64,000 nt of DNA from Chryseobacterium gotjawalense (GTDB lineage Bacteria > Bacteroidota > Bacteroidia > Flavobacteriales > Weeksellaceae), in assembly GCF_030012525.1 (NCBI RefSeq), contig NZ_CP124855.1:1054001-1118000 (forward strand). Direction: 5' to 3'. The translations under genes and the position numbers were made by a program. A model generated the notes under the pieces. It ran no database searches, was not told the DNA's origin, and saw only the letters and a program-made list of their open reading frames with translations. This document shows positions 1 to 8,414 of the stretch, one piece after another. Position 1 is the first letter of the stretch. Each line of letters begins with the position of its first letter.

Positions 1-40
1 TCATAGTTTTAATATTTTATCAATCCCTTTCAAAATTCAT

Positions 41-862
41 TTAATGATTTAGCTCAATAGGATTATTATCATGAATTTCTATTTCTTTTGCCTTTCTATC
101 AATTTCATTTAAGAATTTTTGTTTTTCCTCATTACTGTGAAAATACATTTCTCCGGTAAAAGCCTTGTTTCTAAAAGTTGCTAGTGGGGATTTCCTTTCA
201 TCTTCAGTAATTCTATTATATACCGCTAAAGAAGTTGGTTTAACTTTTTCGTATGTTTTGTCCTCTAAAACAACATAATTAGATCTTTGTTTTTTCACAG
301 ATAAAATTTGAAATAGATGGGTATTGGTTTTATCTGAAATTTTCAAAATTAAGCCAGGTAATCCGTAGAATTTATACGGTCCATCGGATATAGGGATTTC
401 GTCAGTGTACCATGCAGTCCAATATCTTCCGGCAAAATAAATAGTTGCTTTTTGAACTGCAAAACCCAATATGCTGTCTTTTTCATTTGAAATTTCCCAA
501 TTCATCTCTCTATCATCTTTGACTTTTAAAACTGGATCAATCAGGTGATTAGTAGTGTAAAAATGCATTAAGTTTTGGATGTGATTTTTTTCAATAACAT
601 ATCTCACTTTTGTCGATATGTCTGGGAATGATGAAATTCCCAGGCTTGATTTTGCTGTCATGGTTGAGTCAGAGATGATATGTTTCAGACCAGTGAAAAC
701 AGATTTTTTTTCTTTGGCATTAAAATCTAAAACTACAATTTCATCGGTGCTAACATCTTTGTTCAAAGTATCTGTAACATATTTATAATGATATGTAAAT
801 CGAGTATCTTGAGAAAAATATATGGCCGGTAAAATCAAACAAATTATTATTAAATATTTCAT
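41..862 (-). CDS. GLPGLI family secreted protein, copy 1
   Basis: The product is 273 aa. Residues 1-18 (ending IYFSQ) form a Sec-type signal peptide, so the protein is expected beyond the inner membrane. The family hallmark GLPGLI lies at residues 167-172, preceded by PYKF and an aromatic strand (AGRYWTAWY, 144-152). The family is typical of Bacteroidota and no biochemical activity is established; none is assigned here. The gene follows a second GLPGLI gene by 72 bp on the same strand. Both copies carry the motif at identical residue numbers, so they are tandem paralogues and probably share the transcript starting near the element at 1806-1874. The family call is secure; the function is unknown. 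Confidence 0.9.
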   Translation of the reverse strand: MKYLIIICLILPAIYFSQDTRFTYHYKYVTDTLNKDVSTDEIVVLDFNAKEKKSVFTGLKHIISDSTMTAKSSLGISSFPDISTKVRYVIEKNHIQNLMHFYTTNHLIDPVLKVKDDREMNWEISNEKDSILGFAVQKATIYFAGRYWTAWYTDEIPISDGPYKFYGLPGLILKISDKTNTHLFQILSVKKQRSNYVVLEDKTYEKVKPTSLAVYNRITEDERKSPLATFRNKAFTGEMYFHSNEEKQKFLNEIDRKAKEIEIHDNNPIELNH

Positions 863-934
863 AATTTTTTTTAAAAAATTTGAAAAGTTACTTTTTATGA
901 AAACTTTTCTATAGGTAAGATTTAATGAGGATAT

Positions 935-1771
935 TTAGTTAAGCCGTTTTTCAATTTCAATAGAATTCGTCATACGCCGCATTTGTTTTGAAAGTTCACT
1001 GTCTAAATTTTTTATGCCTTTTCGAATTTTCAAGATGTTTCCATCATTCAGGAGGAATGTATAATTACTGTTTGAAATGTGCATTTCTTTGATGTTTGCA
1101 TTAGGATCTTTGTACCCATCATCAATAAGTTTATTCAACTGCATTTGGGTAATTTCTTTTTCTTTTTTTGAAAAATCATGTAATTCTGCATTTTTATTTT
1201 TTTTAACTTCTACCAAGCTAAATTCGTGGTTCTTTTCTTCATCATAGATTTCAACAATCAATCCTGGTAATCCCGAAAATTTATATGGACCTTCAGAAAC
1301 CGGAATTTCTTTTGTAAACCAAGCAATCCAATTTCGTCCTTTAAAATTTGTTTCTGCTTTCTGACATAGATAGTCTCTTATTTTTTTTTCTTCATTCGCG
1401 AGAGCCCATTTCGGACGACTTTTTTCTGTGATTTTCATTCGAATCCCAGAATAAACTGTATGGTATATCATTTTGTCCTTCAATAAATCTTTGGTTATAT
1501 TATACGTCAGGTTAGAATTGTGTTGTAGAAAAAACAGCCTTTGTACCGCTGCTGCTCCATTTTTACTTAAAATTGAGTCATTATATCTTTTGGCATCATT
1601 ATAAAAATTAGATTCTTTTTTGCTGAGATCAACATCGAGGGTCATGATATCTTGAACGATGGAATCTTTTTTATTACCGTCTGGTATAAAACTATATCTG
1701 TAATGAAACCGGTATTGAGAAAATGAAATTAAAAACGAAAAAAGCATTAAAGCTGAAAATATTTTTTTCAT
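935..1771 (-). CDS. GLPGLI family secreted protein, copy 2
   Basis: The product is 278 aa with a signal peptide at residues 1-19 (ending LISFSQ). GLPGLI is at 167-172, with the conserved preceding segment GRNWIAWFTKEIPVSEGPYK (146-165) that matches the downstream copy closely. The C-terminal third is charged and coiled. It is the first gene of the two-gene GLPGLI unit and lies directly downstream of the conserved promoter-like element at 1806-1874. Biological role unknown; secretion is inferred from the signal peptide. Membership in the same regulon as the TlpA-type gene at 2348-3454 is inferred from the shared upstream element. Confidence 0.9.
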   Translation of the reverse strand: MKKIFSALMLFSFLISFSQYRFHYRYSFIPDGNKKDSIVQDIMTLDVDLSKKESNFYNDAKRYNDSILSKNGAAAVQRLFFLQHNSNLTYNITKDLLKDKMIYHTVYSGIRMKITEKSRPKWALANEEKKIRDYLCQKAETNFKGRNWIAWFTKEIPVSEGPYKFSGLPGLIVEIYDEEKNHEFSLVEVKKNKNAELHDFSKKEKEITQMQLNKLIDDGYKDPNANIKEMHISNSNYTFLLNDGNILKIRKGIKNLDSELSKQMRRMTNSIEIEKRLN

Positions 1772-1805
1772 AAAAATGTTTTATTTGTTTTTGCCATTAT
1801 TGATC

Positions 1806-1874
1806 TTTCAAACTTAACATTAATATTTGGAGCAAAGATGAAAGCTATATCGAAATTGATAAATCTTGGGATAT
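1806..1874 (-). promoter_or_regulatory. Conserved 69-bp upstream element, copy A
   Basis: This stretch aligns without gaps to 3516-3584 with 61 of 69 identical bases. The core read on the minus strand is CCCAAGATTTATCAATTTCG, followed by CATCTTTG (1840-1833), a near match to the Bacteroidota -7 consensus TAnnTTTG. It sits 35 bp upstream of the GLPGLI gene start at 1771. No good -33 TTG lies at the usual distance, which would fit an activator-dependent promoter. The regulatory role is inferred from position and conservation. Confidence 0.6.
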
Positions 1875-1988
1875 TAATTACTTAAATGTTTGACATTTAG
1901 TGTTTTATAGATATGGCATTACAAGATTTATAAATTAAAATAGTGAAAACTCAGCTCAGAAATTAATAAATTTTCTTGTATTTAGGTT

Positions 1989-2231
1989 TTATATTTTTGT
2001 ATTGCAATCAATCAAATTTCCAAATCCTAAATTTTCTGCACCGCCTTTTAAACCTAAAAGTTGGCTTCCTTCTCTTGTAGTTTCGGCAAAATTTTGGATT
2101 ATTTTGCCGTAGTATATATTGACGATTCTAAGGTTATAACTCCTTTTTCGAAATTTTTTTTAAAATTTTCCATCGTACAAATATTTGATATTTTCAGTGA
2201 TCGATTAAGCTGTTCGGATGCCGCTGTATTT
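1989..2231 (-). pseudogene. Degenerate coding remnant ending LLGLKGGAENLGF
   Basis: This is most of the 576-bp gap between the TlpA-type gene and the GLPGLI pair. On the minus strand one frame is open from about 2231 to a stop at 2099-2101. The neighbouring frame continues with an open stretch ending at 1989 that contains FAETTREGSQ then LLGLKGGAENLGFGNLID. A diverged copy of this tail (LLGLKAAAYNSGFINLIE) occurs at 13615-13751. Conservation at the protein level suggests both descend from a real gene, here broken by a frameshift. I do not recognise the family. The rest of the gap (1875-1988, 2232-2347) shows nothing further. Confidence 0.45.
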
Positions 2232-2347
2232 TATATTTCAACTGTGAGTATATCCTCAGTATTATACAAACAAACTAGGTACACCAAAATTGAAAATATC
2301 TAATTATATTGGATATCGACTTCTAGTTGCTTAATAGATTGGGAAAT

Positions 2348-3454
2348 TCATTGTTTTTTAATCAGCTTAAGCAAATACTGTTCGGAAGAAAGTCCGGTAG
2401 AAGATCCCAAAATTTTCAGATTACTATCAACTAATACCGTATAAGGAATGGCTGTATTGAATTTCAGTAATATTTGCAAATCGTTAAAAGACGGGTTTTT
2501 CTTGTCTATAAGGAGCTGCTTCCAAGGCATTTGTTCTTTCAAAAGTGCATTTTTCCATGAGTTTTTATCATCATCCGTAGAGATAGAAATAAATTCTATG
2601 TTTTCTCCATTGCGATCATATGCTTTTTTAAGCATAGGAATCTCCAATCTGCAAGGACCACACCAACTTGCCCAAAAAACAATGAGGTGTTTTTTATAAT
2701 GAGGATCCAACATAGCAACTCTATTTCCCTGTGTATTTTCTAATAGAGGAAATGTTATTTTTCCAATTTCTTTTGCTTTATTATTGTATTCTAAAAGTTC
2801 TTTATATGGTTTGCTCTGCTTAATATTATCATCAAACAATTTGAGAAAATCATCAGTCTGATGGCTGTTAAAAACAGTTTTATTATCAATAAGCTTATAA
2901 AGGATATGATATGAAAAAGGATATTTTTTGAGTTTTTCTTTTATCATATTTACATTGCCGGGAGTGTTGTTTGTAAAAATTGGGTCGCCGGTATTAAATA
3001 ATGCCTCCGTTTGCCTGCCTGCCTGTATTTTAGAGATGGAGATATCCGCAAAGATTACGTCTGGAGAAGTTATAATATTTCCAGGAGTATATTCTATAAG
3101 GTTTCCTTTTATTTTTATTACAGGATCTGTCATAAAAGTTGGAGACCCCCATTTAGGGACATTGGTAGTATATGATATAACCCTCTGAACGTTCTTTTTG
3201 TCTCTGTGAAATATGCCAATATAGAAGGGCAACTCGTCTTTCACTTCGTAATTCATTTCAAAGTGTCCTTTTGAAGTTGCTGCACTATCTATTTTATCGA
3301 GCATAGACCATTTAAATAAATAAACGGTACCATCCGGAAGATTGGGGATATCCCCAACAATCTTGACGGTTTGCTTATTGTTGCATGAATAAGTAAATAC
3401 TGCAAAAAATAAAAGATAAAGAAATAGTCTTTTTTTATTTTTTTTCATTTTCAT
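2348..3454 (-). CDS. DUF4369/TlpA-like thioredoxin-fold lipoprotein
   Basis: The product is 368 aa. Residues 1-23 are a positively charged, hydrophobic signal ending TYSC (Cys24), a weak lipobox, so a periplasm-facing lipoprotein is likely. The N-terminal half resembles the beta-sandwich DUF4369 domain found ahead of TlpA domains in Bacteroidota. The C-terminal thioredoxin-like domain carries the redox motif WCGPC at 264-268 (Cys265, Cys268). Such proteins reduce or exchange disulfides in the periplasm; the partner is unknown. The gene is preceded by the conserved element at 3516-3584, which it shares with the GLPGLI unit downstream. Start: the first in-frame ATG is used; a second Met two codons later is equally possible. 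Confidence 0.88.
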   Translation of the reverse strand: MKMKKNKKRLFLYLLFFAVFTYSCNNKQTVKIVGDIPNLPDGTVYLFKWSMLDKIDSAATSKGHFEMNYEVKDELPFYIGIFHRDKKNVQRVISYTTNVPKWGSPTFMTDPVIKIKGNLIEYTPGNIITSPDVIFADISISKIQAGRQTEALFNTGDPIFTNNTPGNVNMIKEKLKKYPFSYHILYKLIDNKTVFNSHQTDDFLKLFDDNIKQSKPYKELLEYNNKAKEIGKITFPLLENTQGNRVAMLDPHYKKHLIVFWASWCGPCRLEIPMLKKAYDRNGENIEFISISTDDDKNSWKNALLKEQMPWKQLLIDKKNPSFNDLQILLKFNTAIPYTVLVDSNLKILGSSTGLSSEQYLLKLIKKQ

Positions 3455-3515
3455 TTTTTAATCATTAAAATGGTTTAATTAAAATGTTTTAAATTATCTC
3501 GCGTTATTACTGACA

Positions 3516-3584
3516 TTTCAAACTTAATGTTAATATTTGAAGAAAAGATAAAATGGATATCGAAATTGATAAATCTTGGGATAT
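3516..3584 (-). promoter_or_regulatory. Conserved 69-bp upstream element, copy B
   Basis: Ungapped 61/69 match to 1806-1874. The minus strand shows CCCAAGATTTATCAATTTCG followed by TATCTTTT (3550-3543), one base off the TAnnTTTG -7 consensus. It lies 62 bp upstream of the TlpA-type gene start. Together with copies A and C this suggests co-regulation of the accessory genes. The rest of the gap 3585-3666 shows no gene. Confidence 0.6.
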
Positions 3585-3666
3585 AATATTATTATATTGT
3601 TGATATTAAGTCATTTGTACGATACAATTACAAAAATGACGTGTTTTAAATTTAAAATATTAACTC

Positions 3667-3987
3667 TTAATTTTTAAGATTTTCCTCTAAAAACTGTGCT
3701 AATTCTTCTGGCGAAATATTTTTTTTAATAATATTTCCCTCCGCATCTAAAAGAAATGTTGTGGGAAATTGATTGATATTATATTTCTTTGCTTCTACCC
3801 CATTTTCATCCAAAACATTTTGCCAAGATAGATTGTTTTTATCAACGGTTTTCCGCCAGTTAGCAATATCTAGTGTCCTGTCTGTAGAGAATACTATAAT
3901 TTCAAAACCTTTGTCTTTGTAGCACTTTGTAAAACATTGCCTTTTTAGTTTATTTGATGAAAAGTGTTTGTATCTTTTTCGATGCAT
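3667..3987 (-). pseudogene. 5'-truncated TlpA/thioredoxin-like gene fragment
   Basis: 106 codons encode the C-terminal two thirds of a TlpA-type domain: KDKGFEIIVFSTD, then a QFPTTFLLDAEGNI strand with the cis-Pro motif (FPT), then a final helix. The redox CxxC, signal peptide and N-terminal domain are absent. The first ~20 residues (Arg/Lys/Phe-rich with scattered Cys) do not fit the family and look like out-of-frame reading. No coding continuation is visible upstream, where the promoter region of the divergent regulator (4117) begins. I read it as a relic of a paralogue of the gene at 2348-3454. Confidence 0.7.
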
Positions 3988-4116
3988 CCAACAATTTATA
4001 AAAAACAGAGTTAAAACAATAATTTACTTCGCTGATTTTTAATTAAATAAAAATTACTTTCATATTAGACAAACAATTTGTAGTTAAAATCTGTACTATT
4101 GTAAAAATTTTGTGAA

Positions 4117-5853
4117 ATGTGGAAAAAACAGTTAACGATTCTACTTATTTTATGCTATAATCTTATATTCAGCCAAAGTGTAGTAGGTTTTAAGATTCCA
4201 GATTCCCTTAAAAATACAAGTGGGAAGGAGCTTACTGAATCCTATGATAAGGTATTCCGAATTGATAATGTTAAATCAGAACTGTATGCAAATGCAATTC
4301 TTCGTAAAGGTAAAATGACCAAAAATTCTAATTTAATTTATGATGGTTATTATAAACTAGCACATGTGAAAGGTCTTGCTTCTGAAAATGGACATCCTTT
4401 TGCTGATTCTCTATTGCAAATGACGAAAAATTTTATTTCAAATGAATATCCTGCAAAAGCACATATCATAAAAGGGACCCTATTATATTATGACTTTAAG
4501 TATTCGGATGCACTCGATTATTTCATTTCGGCACAAAAACTGGCGAAAGATAAAAATAAAGATCAATTTTTTTACGTAAAAAAACTTATTGGTATTCTAA
4601 AAACTGCTACAGGCGAAAATGAGGAAGCGCTTCCTCTCTTTATAGAATATTATCGATATGAAAAAAACAAAATTAACAATAACAATAATGGAGATACAAA
4701 AAACTACATAGGATCTATCTTTTCTCTATCAAACAGCTACAGCAAAAATGAAGACTATAATAAAAGTAGATTTTACTCCAATTTAGGTTTAAAAGAATGT
4801 CATAAATATAAGGATTATACCTATTACACTTACTTTATACTGTCCGATGGGGTTTCAAACTTCTATTTAAAAAATTATAAAGAGGCGATTAAAAGTTTTT
4901 TATCCGTAGAAAAGGAGTTATTAAAGAATAAGGATTATGAAAATTTAGCAATCTCCTATTATTTCCTTGGTAAGACTTATGATCAAACGCAAAAAGAAAA
5001 AGAAGCGATCAATTATTTTTTAAAGACTGACTCCTTATCTTTTGCGTTAAATAAATTTCTACCTGTAACCCGTGACGGATATGAAAGACTAATAGATTAT
5101 TTTAAAAAAGATGGAAATCAGGTTGAACAATTGAAATATATTAATCATTTGTTTTATGCTGATAGTGTAATGGCTCATAACAACAAATATATTGCGAAAG
5201 ACATTTACAAAAAATATGACACCCCAATATTATTACAGGATAAAGAGCTGCTAATTAATAAACTAGCAAATAAAAACAATTCGTTGCAGTGGTTTCTTCT
5301 ATTTAGTTCACTATTAGTTCTTGTCTTGACAGTTATATATTTCCGTACGCGAGAGAGATTACGACGATATCAGAAGCAAGCTGTTATTCTTCTGGAGAAT
5401 GTAGAAATTGAGAATAGTAATAAAGTACGAATCGTAGAAAGTGGTGAGAATAGATTAAATAATAATCAAAAAAACAGAAGCACTTTATCTGAAGAGAATT
5501 ACCACGACATAAAGACTAAAATAACTCATTTTGAAAGTAGTAAAGGTTTTATACAAAACAATCTAACGTTAGGTAAACTTGCTGAAGATTTAGATACCAA
5601 CCGTGACTATCTGTCCAAATTTATAAATGAGGAAAAAGGAAAAAATTTCTCTCAATATTTAAACGAGTTAAGAATTAATTACATTCTTCTAGAACTAAAA
5701 AATGACAAAAAATTAAGAAAATACACAATTAGTGCTATTGCAAGTGAAGTTGGATTTAGTAATTCAGAATCATTTTCGAATGCTTTTAAACGAACTACTG
5801 GAACTTTACCGTCCTTTTACATCAAACTATTGGAAAAAGACCACGAAAACTAA
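4117..5853 (+). CDS. Membrane-anchored TPR sensor with AraC-type HTH domain
   Basis: The product is 578 aa. A signal-like segment at 1-19 (ending LIFSQ) is followed by an extracytoplasmic helical region with TPR-like repeats (about 60-350). A single membrane segment lies at about 389-411 (SLQWFLLFSSLLVLVLTVIY). A cytoplasmic AraC/XylS double helix-turn-helix lies at about 482-575 (DTNRDYLSKFINEEKGKNFS, later GFSNSESFSNAFKR). The architecture suggests a one-component regulator that senses an external ligand through the TPR part and binds DNA inside. A paralogue of the same layout is at 13887-15608. The hydrolase at 5880 starts 26 bp after the stop, indicating an operon. The target is unknown; the elements at 1806, 3516 and 13828 are candidates (inference). 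Confidence 0.9.
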   Translation: MWKKQLTILLILCYNLIFSQSVVGFKIPDSLKNTSGKELTESYDKVFRIDNVKSELYANAILRKGKMTKNSNLIYDGYYKLAHVKGLASENGHPFADSLLQMTKNFISNEYPAKAHIIKGTLLYYDFKYSDALDYFISAQKLAKDKNKDQFFYVKKLIGILKTATGENEEALPLFIEYYRYEKNKINNNNNGDTKNYIGSIFSLSNSYSKNEDYNKSRFYSNLGLKECHKYKDYTYYTYFILSDGVSNFYLKNYKEAIKSFLSVEKELLKNKDYENLAISYYFLGKTYDQTQKEKEAINYFLKTDSLSFALNKFLPVTRDGYERLIDYFKKDGNQVEQLKYINHLFYADSVMAHNNKYIAKDIYKKYDTPILLQDKELLINKLANKNNSLQWFLLFSSLLVLVLTVIYFRTRERLRRYQKQAVILLENVEIENSNKVRIVESGENRLNNNQKNRSTLSEENYHDIKTKITHFESSKGFIQNNLTLGKLAEDLDTNRDYLSKFINEEKGKNFSQYLNELRINYILLELKNDKKLRKYTISAIASEVGFSNSESFSNAFKRTTGTLPSFYIKLLEKDHEN

Positions 5854-5879
5854 ATTACTGATTTTTTTATAATCAAATA

Positions 5880-8135
5880 ATGAAGCACTATTTTTCTTTC
5901 TTTTTAATTCTACTTTATGGGTTATCATTTTCTCAAAAAATCGCCATAAAACAATTTTCTGAGAAAATCGATTTTAATCAAATTGAGAGCTTGGTACAAC
6001 ATCTCACGTCTAAAATTCTCCAAAAATATGATGAAAAAGATAAGTCAACCTATTACGATAATATATATAGGATCAGCATTGTCGCTGGTAAATATGATTT
6101 AGCACTTACGGAGTTGGATTCGGTTAGAAGTATTTACATGGACAGCAATTCTACGATTGCAAATGCTATGGGGACACAACATGAGATTTATATTAAAACC
6201 ATTATTAATCCAGCTGCCAAAAATAATTTTGAATATATCTATAAGACTGAATTCAAAAAAAAATATGAAACATTACCTGCTAAATCACAAATTATTTTAC
6301 CACTGTATTTTAAAGGTGATAGTGATAAAATAAGGAAAGGACTTATAGATTTGCTGCAAAAAGAGTTTATCGGAAAAGATAGTGTTGATGTAAAAACTGC
6401 TTTGAAACTTTGCAGAGACTACAACGGTTATATTGTAGCAAATAAATCTTTTCACCTGGCAAATGAATATTTAAAAGAATTTGACGCGGAAAACTTTACG
6501 GTCAAAGACAGTATCTTGATAAAAAACAAATCCAATCGCGATATATCTGTCAGAGTAGTAATAAATAATAAAATTAAAAACCCGGAATCTACAATTATCA
6601 TCAATACAATTTATGCTGATGAAGATGATATCAATGATGCTAAAGTGAGGGCAAGTTATGGCTATAACTGCGTATACATTTATACTCGTGGAAAACATTT
6701 AAGCACTGATAAAATTGAACCTTTTGAGCATGAGCAAGAAGATATTAATGAGGTAATTGACTGGATTATAAAGCAACCCTGGAGCAATGGTAAAGTTGGA
6801 ATGATTGGAGGAAGTTATTTAGGTTTCAGTCAATGGGCAGCAGCCAAAAAATTACATCCAGCTCTTAAAACCATAATTCCTCAAGCCTCTGTGGGAATTG
6901 GTTCTATGGATTTCCCTATGAATAACAACGTCTTTGGTTCATATTCTTTAAGATGGCTAAATTATGTTACAAACAATAACACCACGGATGCTGCAAATTT
7001 CAGGAATGAAGAAAAGTGGAATTCAATTTATAAAAAATGGTACATAAGTGGACTTCCTTTCAATAAATTAGATTCTATTAGCGGAAACAGAAATGAAGTT
7101 TTTCAACGTTGGCTGCAACACCCGAGATATGATCAATATTGGAAAAATATGATTCCTTACAAAGAGGAATTTTCAAAAATTAATATCCCTATTTTAACAA
7201 TAACTGGATATTATGATTCAGATCAGTTAGGAGCATTATATTATTTTCGAAATCATTATAAATATAACAGAAACGCCAATCATTATTTAATAATTGGTCC
7301 TTACGATCATTCCGGAGCACAAGGTTACATCAAAAATGAATTATTAGGATACAAAATTGCCCCTATTGCAAAAATTGACCTGAATGAAATCTGTATGGAA
7401 TGGTTTGATTATGTGTTGAAAGAAAAAAATAAACCAACTTTTTTCAAGGATAAAATTAATTATCAAGTGATGGGAACCAATCAATGGAAACATACTCCAT
7501 CAATTGAAAATTTCGATGAACATCAATTAAGGTTTTATCTTCAAAACCAGAATAATCAATTTGTCTTATCTCAATCAAACTCAAAAAAGAGTGGTTTTTC
7601 AAAACTGAATATTAATTTCGAAGATAGAAGCGATGCCGGTGAATTAATAAAACAAGAAGTGAAAATTTTAGGCAGTACAATTTATAATAAAAATAGTTTG
7701 ACATTTTCAACAAATATTTTTGAGAAGCCATTTGAGTTTTCTGGAAATTTTTCTGGGAATTTTAAAATTTCAGTCAATAAAAAAGATGTTGACCTTAATA
7801 TAAAACTATATGAGCTTTTACCAGACGGAAAATATTTTCTACTTTCCAGCTATGTAGGAAGAGCCAGTTATTCCCAAAATCCTGAAAAAAGAAAATTACT
7901 CATTCCTAACAAGAAAGCCACTATACAAATAAAAAACAATGAATTTATAAGTAAAAAAATAGAAAGAGGCAGCCGATTAATTGCAGTAATTGGTGTTAAC
8001 AAAAATCCTTTCTACGAAATAAATTATGGATCAGGAAAAGAGGTAAGCAACGAATCAATAGAAGATGCAAAAGAACCTTTAGAAATCAAGTTATACAATG
8101 ACAGCTATATAAAAATTCCAATTTCACAAGACTAA
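5880..8135 (+). CDS. CocE/NonD family hydrolase (X-Pro dipeptidyl-peptidase type), secreted
   Basis: The product is 751 aa. A signal peptide (1-19, ending GLSFSQ) is followed by about 200 helical residues, then an alpha/beta hydrolase fold. The nucleophile is Ser312 in GGSYLG. The acid is probably Asp446 or Asp448 in GYYDSDQLG, and the general base is His477 in GPYDHSG. The C-terminal part is a beta-sandwich typical of CocE/XPP_PepX enzymes. Known family members cleave acyl-ester or X-Pro amide bonds; the substrate here cannot be read from sequence. Tight linkage to the TPR-AraC regulator suggests it processes, or is induced by, the sensed compound, possibly a peptide (inference). Confidence 0.88.
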   Translation: MKHYFSFFLILLYGLSFSQKIAIKQFSEKIDFNQIESLVQHLTSKILQKYDEKDKSTYYDNIYRISIVAGKYDLALTELDSVRSIYMDSNSTIANAMGTQHEIYIKTIINPAAKNNFEYIYKTEFKKKYETLPAKSQIILPLYFKGDSDKIRKGLIDLLQKEFIGKDSVDVKTALKLCRDYNGYIVANKSFHLANEYLKEFDAENFTVKDSILIKNKSNRDISVRVVINNKIKNPESTIIINTIYADEDDINDAKVRASYGYNCVYIYTRGKHLSTDKIEPFEHEQEDINEVIDWIIKQPWSNGKVGMIGGSYLGFSQWAAAKKLHPALKTIIPQASVGIGSMDFPMNNNVFGSYSLRWLNYVTNNNTTDAANFRNEEKWNSIYKKWYISGLPFNKLDSISGNRNEVFQRWLQHPRYDQYWKNMIPYKEEFSKINIPILTITGYYDSDQLGALYYFRNHYKYNRNANHYLIIGPYDHSGAQGYIKNELLGYKIAPIAKIDLNEICMEWFDYVLKEKNKPTFFKDKINYQVMGTNQWKHTPSIENFDEHQLRFYLQNQNNQFVLSQSNSKKSGFSKLNINFEDRSDAGELIKQEVKILGSTIYNKNSLTFSTNIFEKPFEFSGNFSGNFKISVNKKDVDLNIKLYELLPDGKYFLLSSYVGRASYSQNPEKRKLLIPNKKATIQIKNNEFISKKIERGSRLIAVIGVNKNPFYEINYGSGKEVSNESIEDAKEPLEIKLYNDSYIKIPISQD

Positions 8136-8172
8136 ATGGCCCAATTTCCTTATCAATAATTTAAAAAAGCAG

Positions 8173-8385
8173 AAAAATCTTCGACAAACCCAGAATGACA
8201 TTGCCAATAATGCTGAAACGATAAGATCGATTTTGAAAAATTTTCTGCCGTTATTTACTTTTTTCCTCAAATAACAAACCACCTGAAATTCTAGCCCCGA
8301 TGGGGGCGGCATCCTTTTTCGCAGCGCAGCGGAGAAAAAGATACAGCGGACAGCGGGACGGGTTTCTCTAAGAAGCGGAAATCTT
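8173..8385 (+). repeat. ~210-bp GC-rich intergenic repeat, copy 1
   Basis: Nearly identical to 15649-15859 in the same orientation. It contains the hairpin GCCCCGATGGGGGC, then CCTTTTTCGCAGCGCAGCGG and a run rich in AGCGG, much more GC-rich than its surroundings. It fills the gap between the converging hydrolase and TonB-type genes. A spurious minus-strand open frame covers it. In both copies the repeat lies just beyond the 3' end of a minus-strand gene, so a 3'-UTR or terminator role is possible (inference). Confidence 0.85.
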
Positions 8386-8414
8386 TCTGGCACCTAAAAA
8401 AAATGTTTAGTATT

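Noticed and set aside
1-4. ATG on the minus strand at the window edge
   Set aside because: It could be the start of a further gene but only one codon is visible.
2061-2303. 80-aa plus-strand frame
   Set aside because: It is antisense to the decayed minus-strand remnant and has a low-complexity sequence.
8124-8393. 89-aa open frame on the minus strand
   Set aside because: It is read through the GC-rich repeat; its sequence recurs at the other repeat copy and has no gene features.
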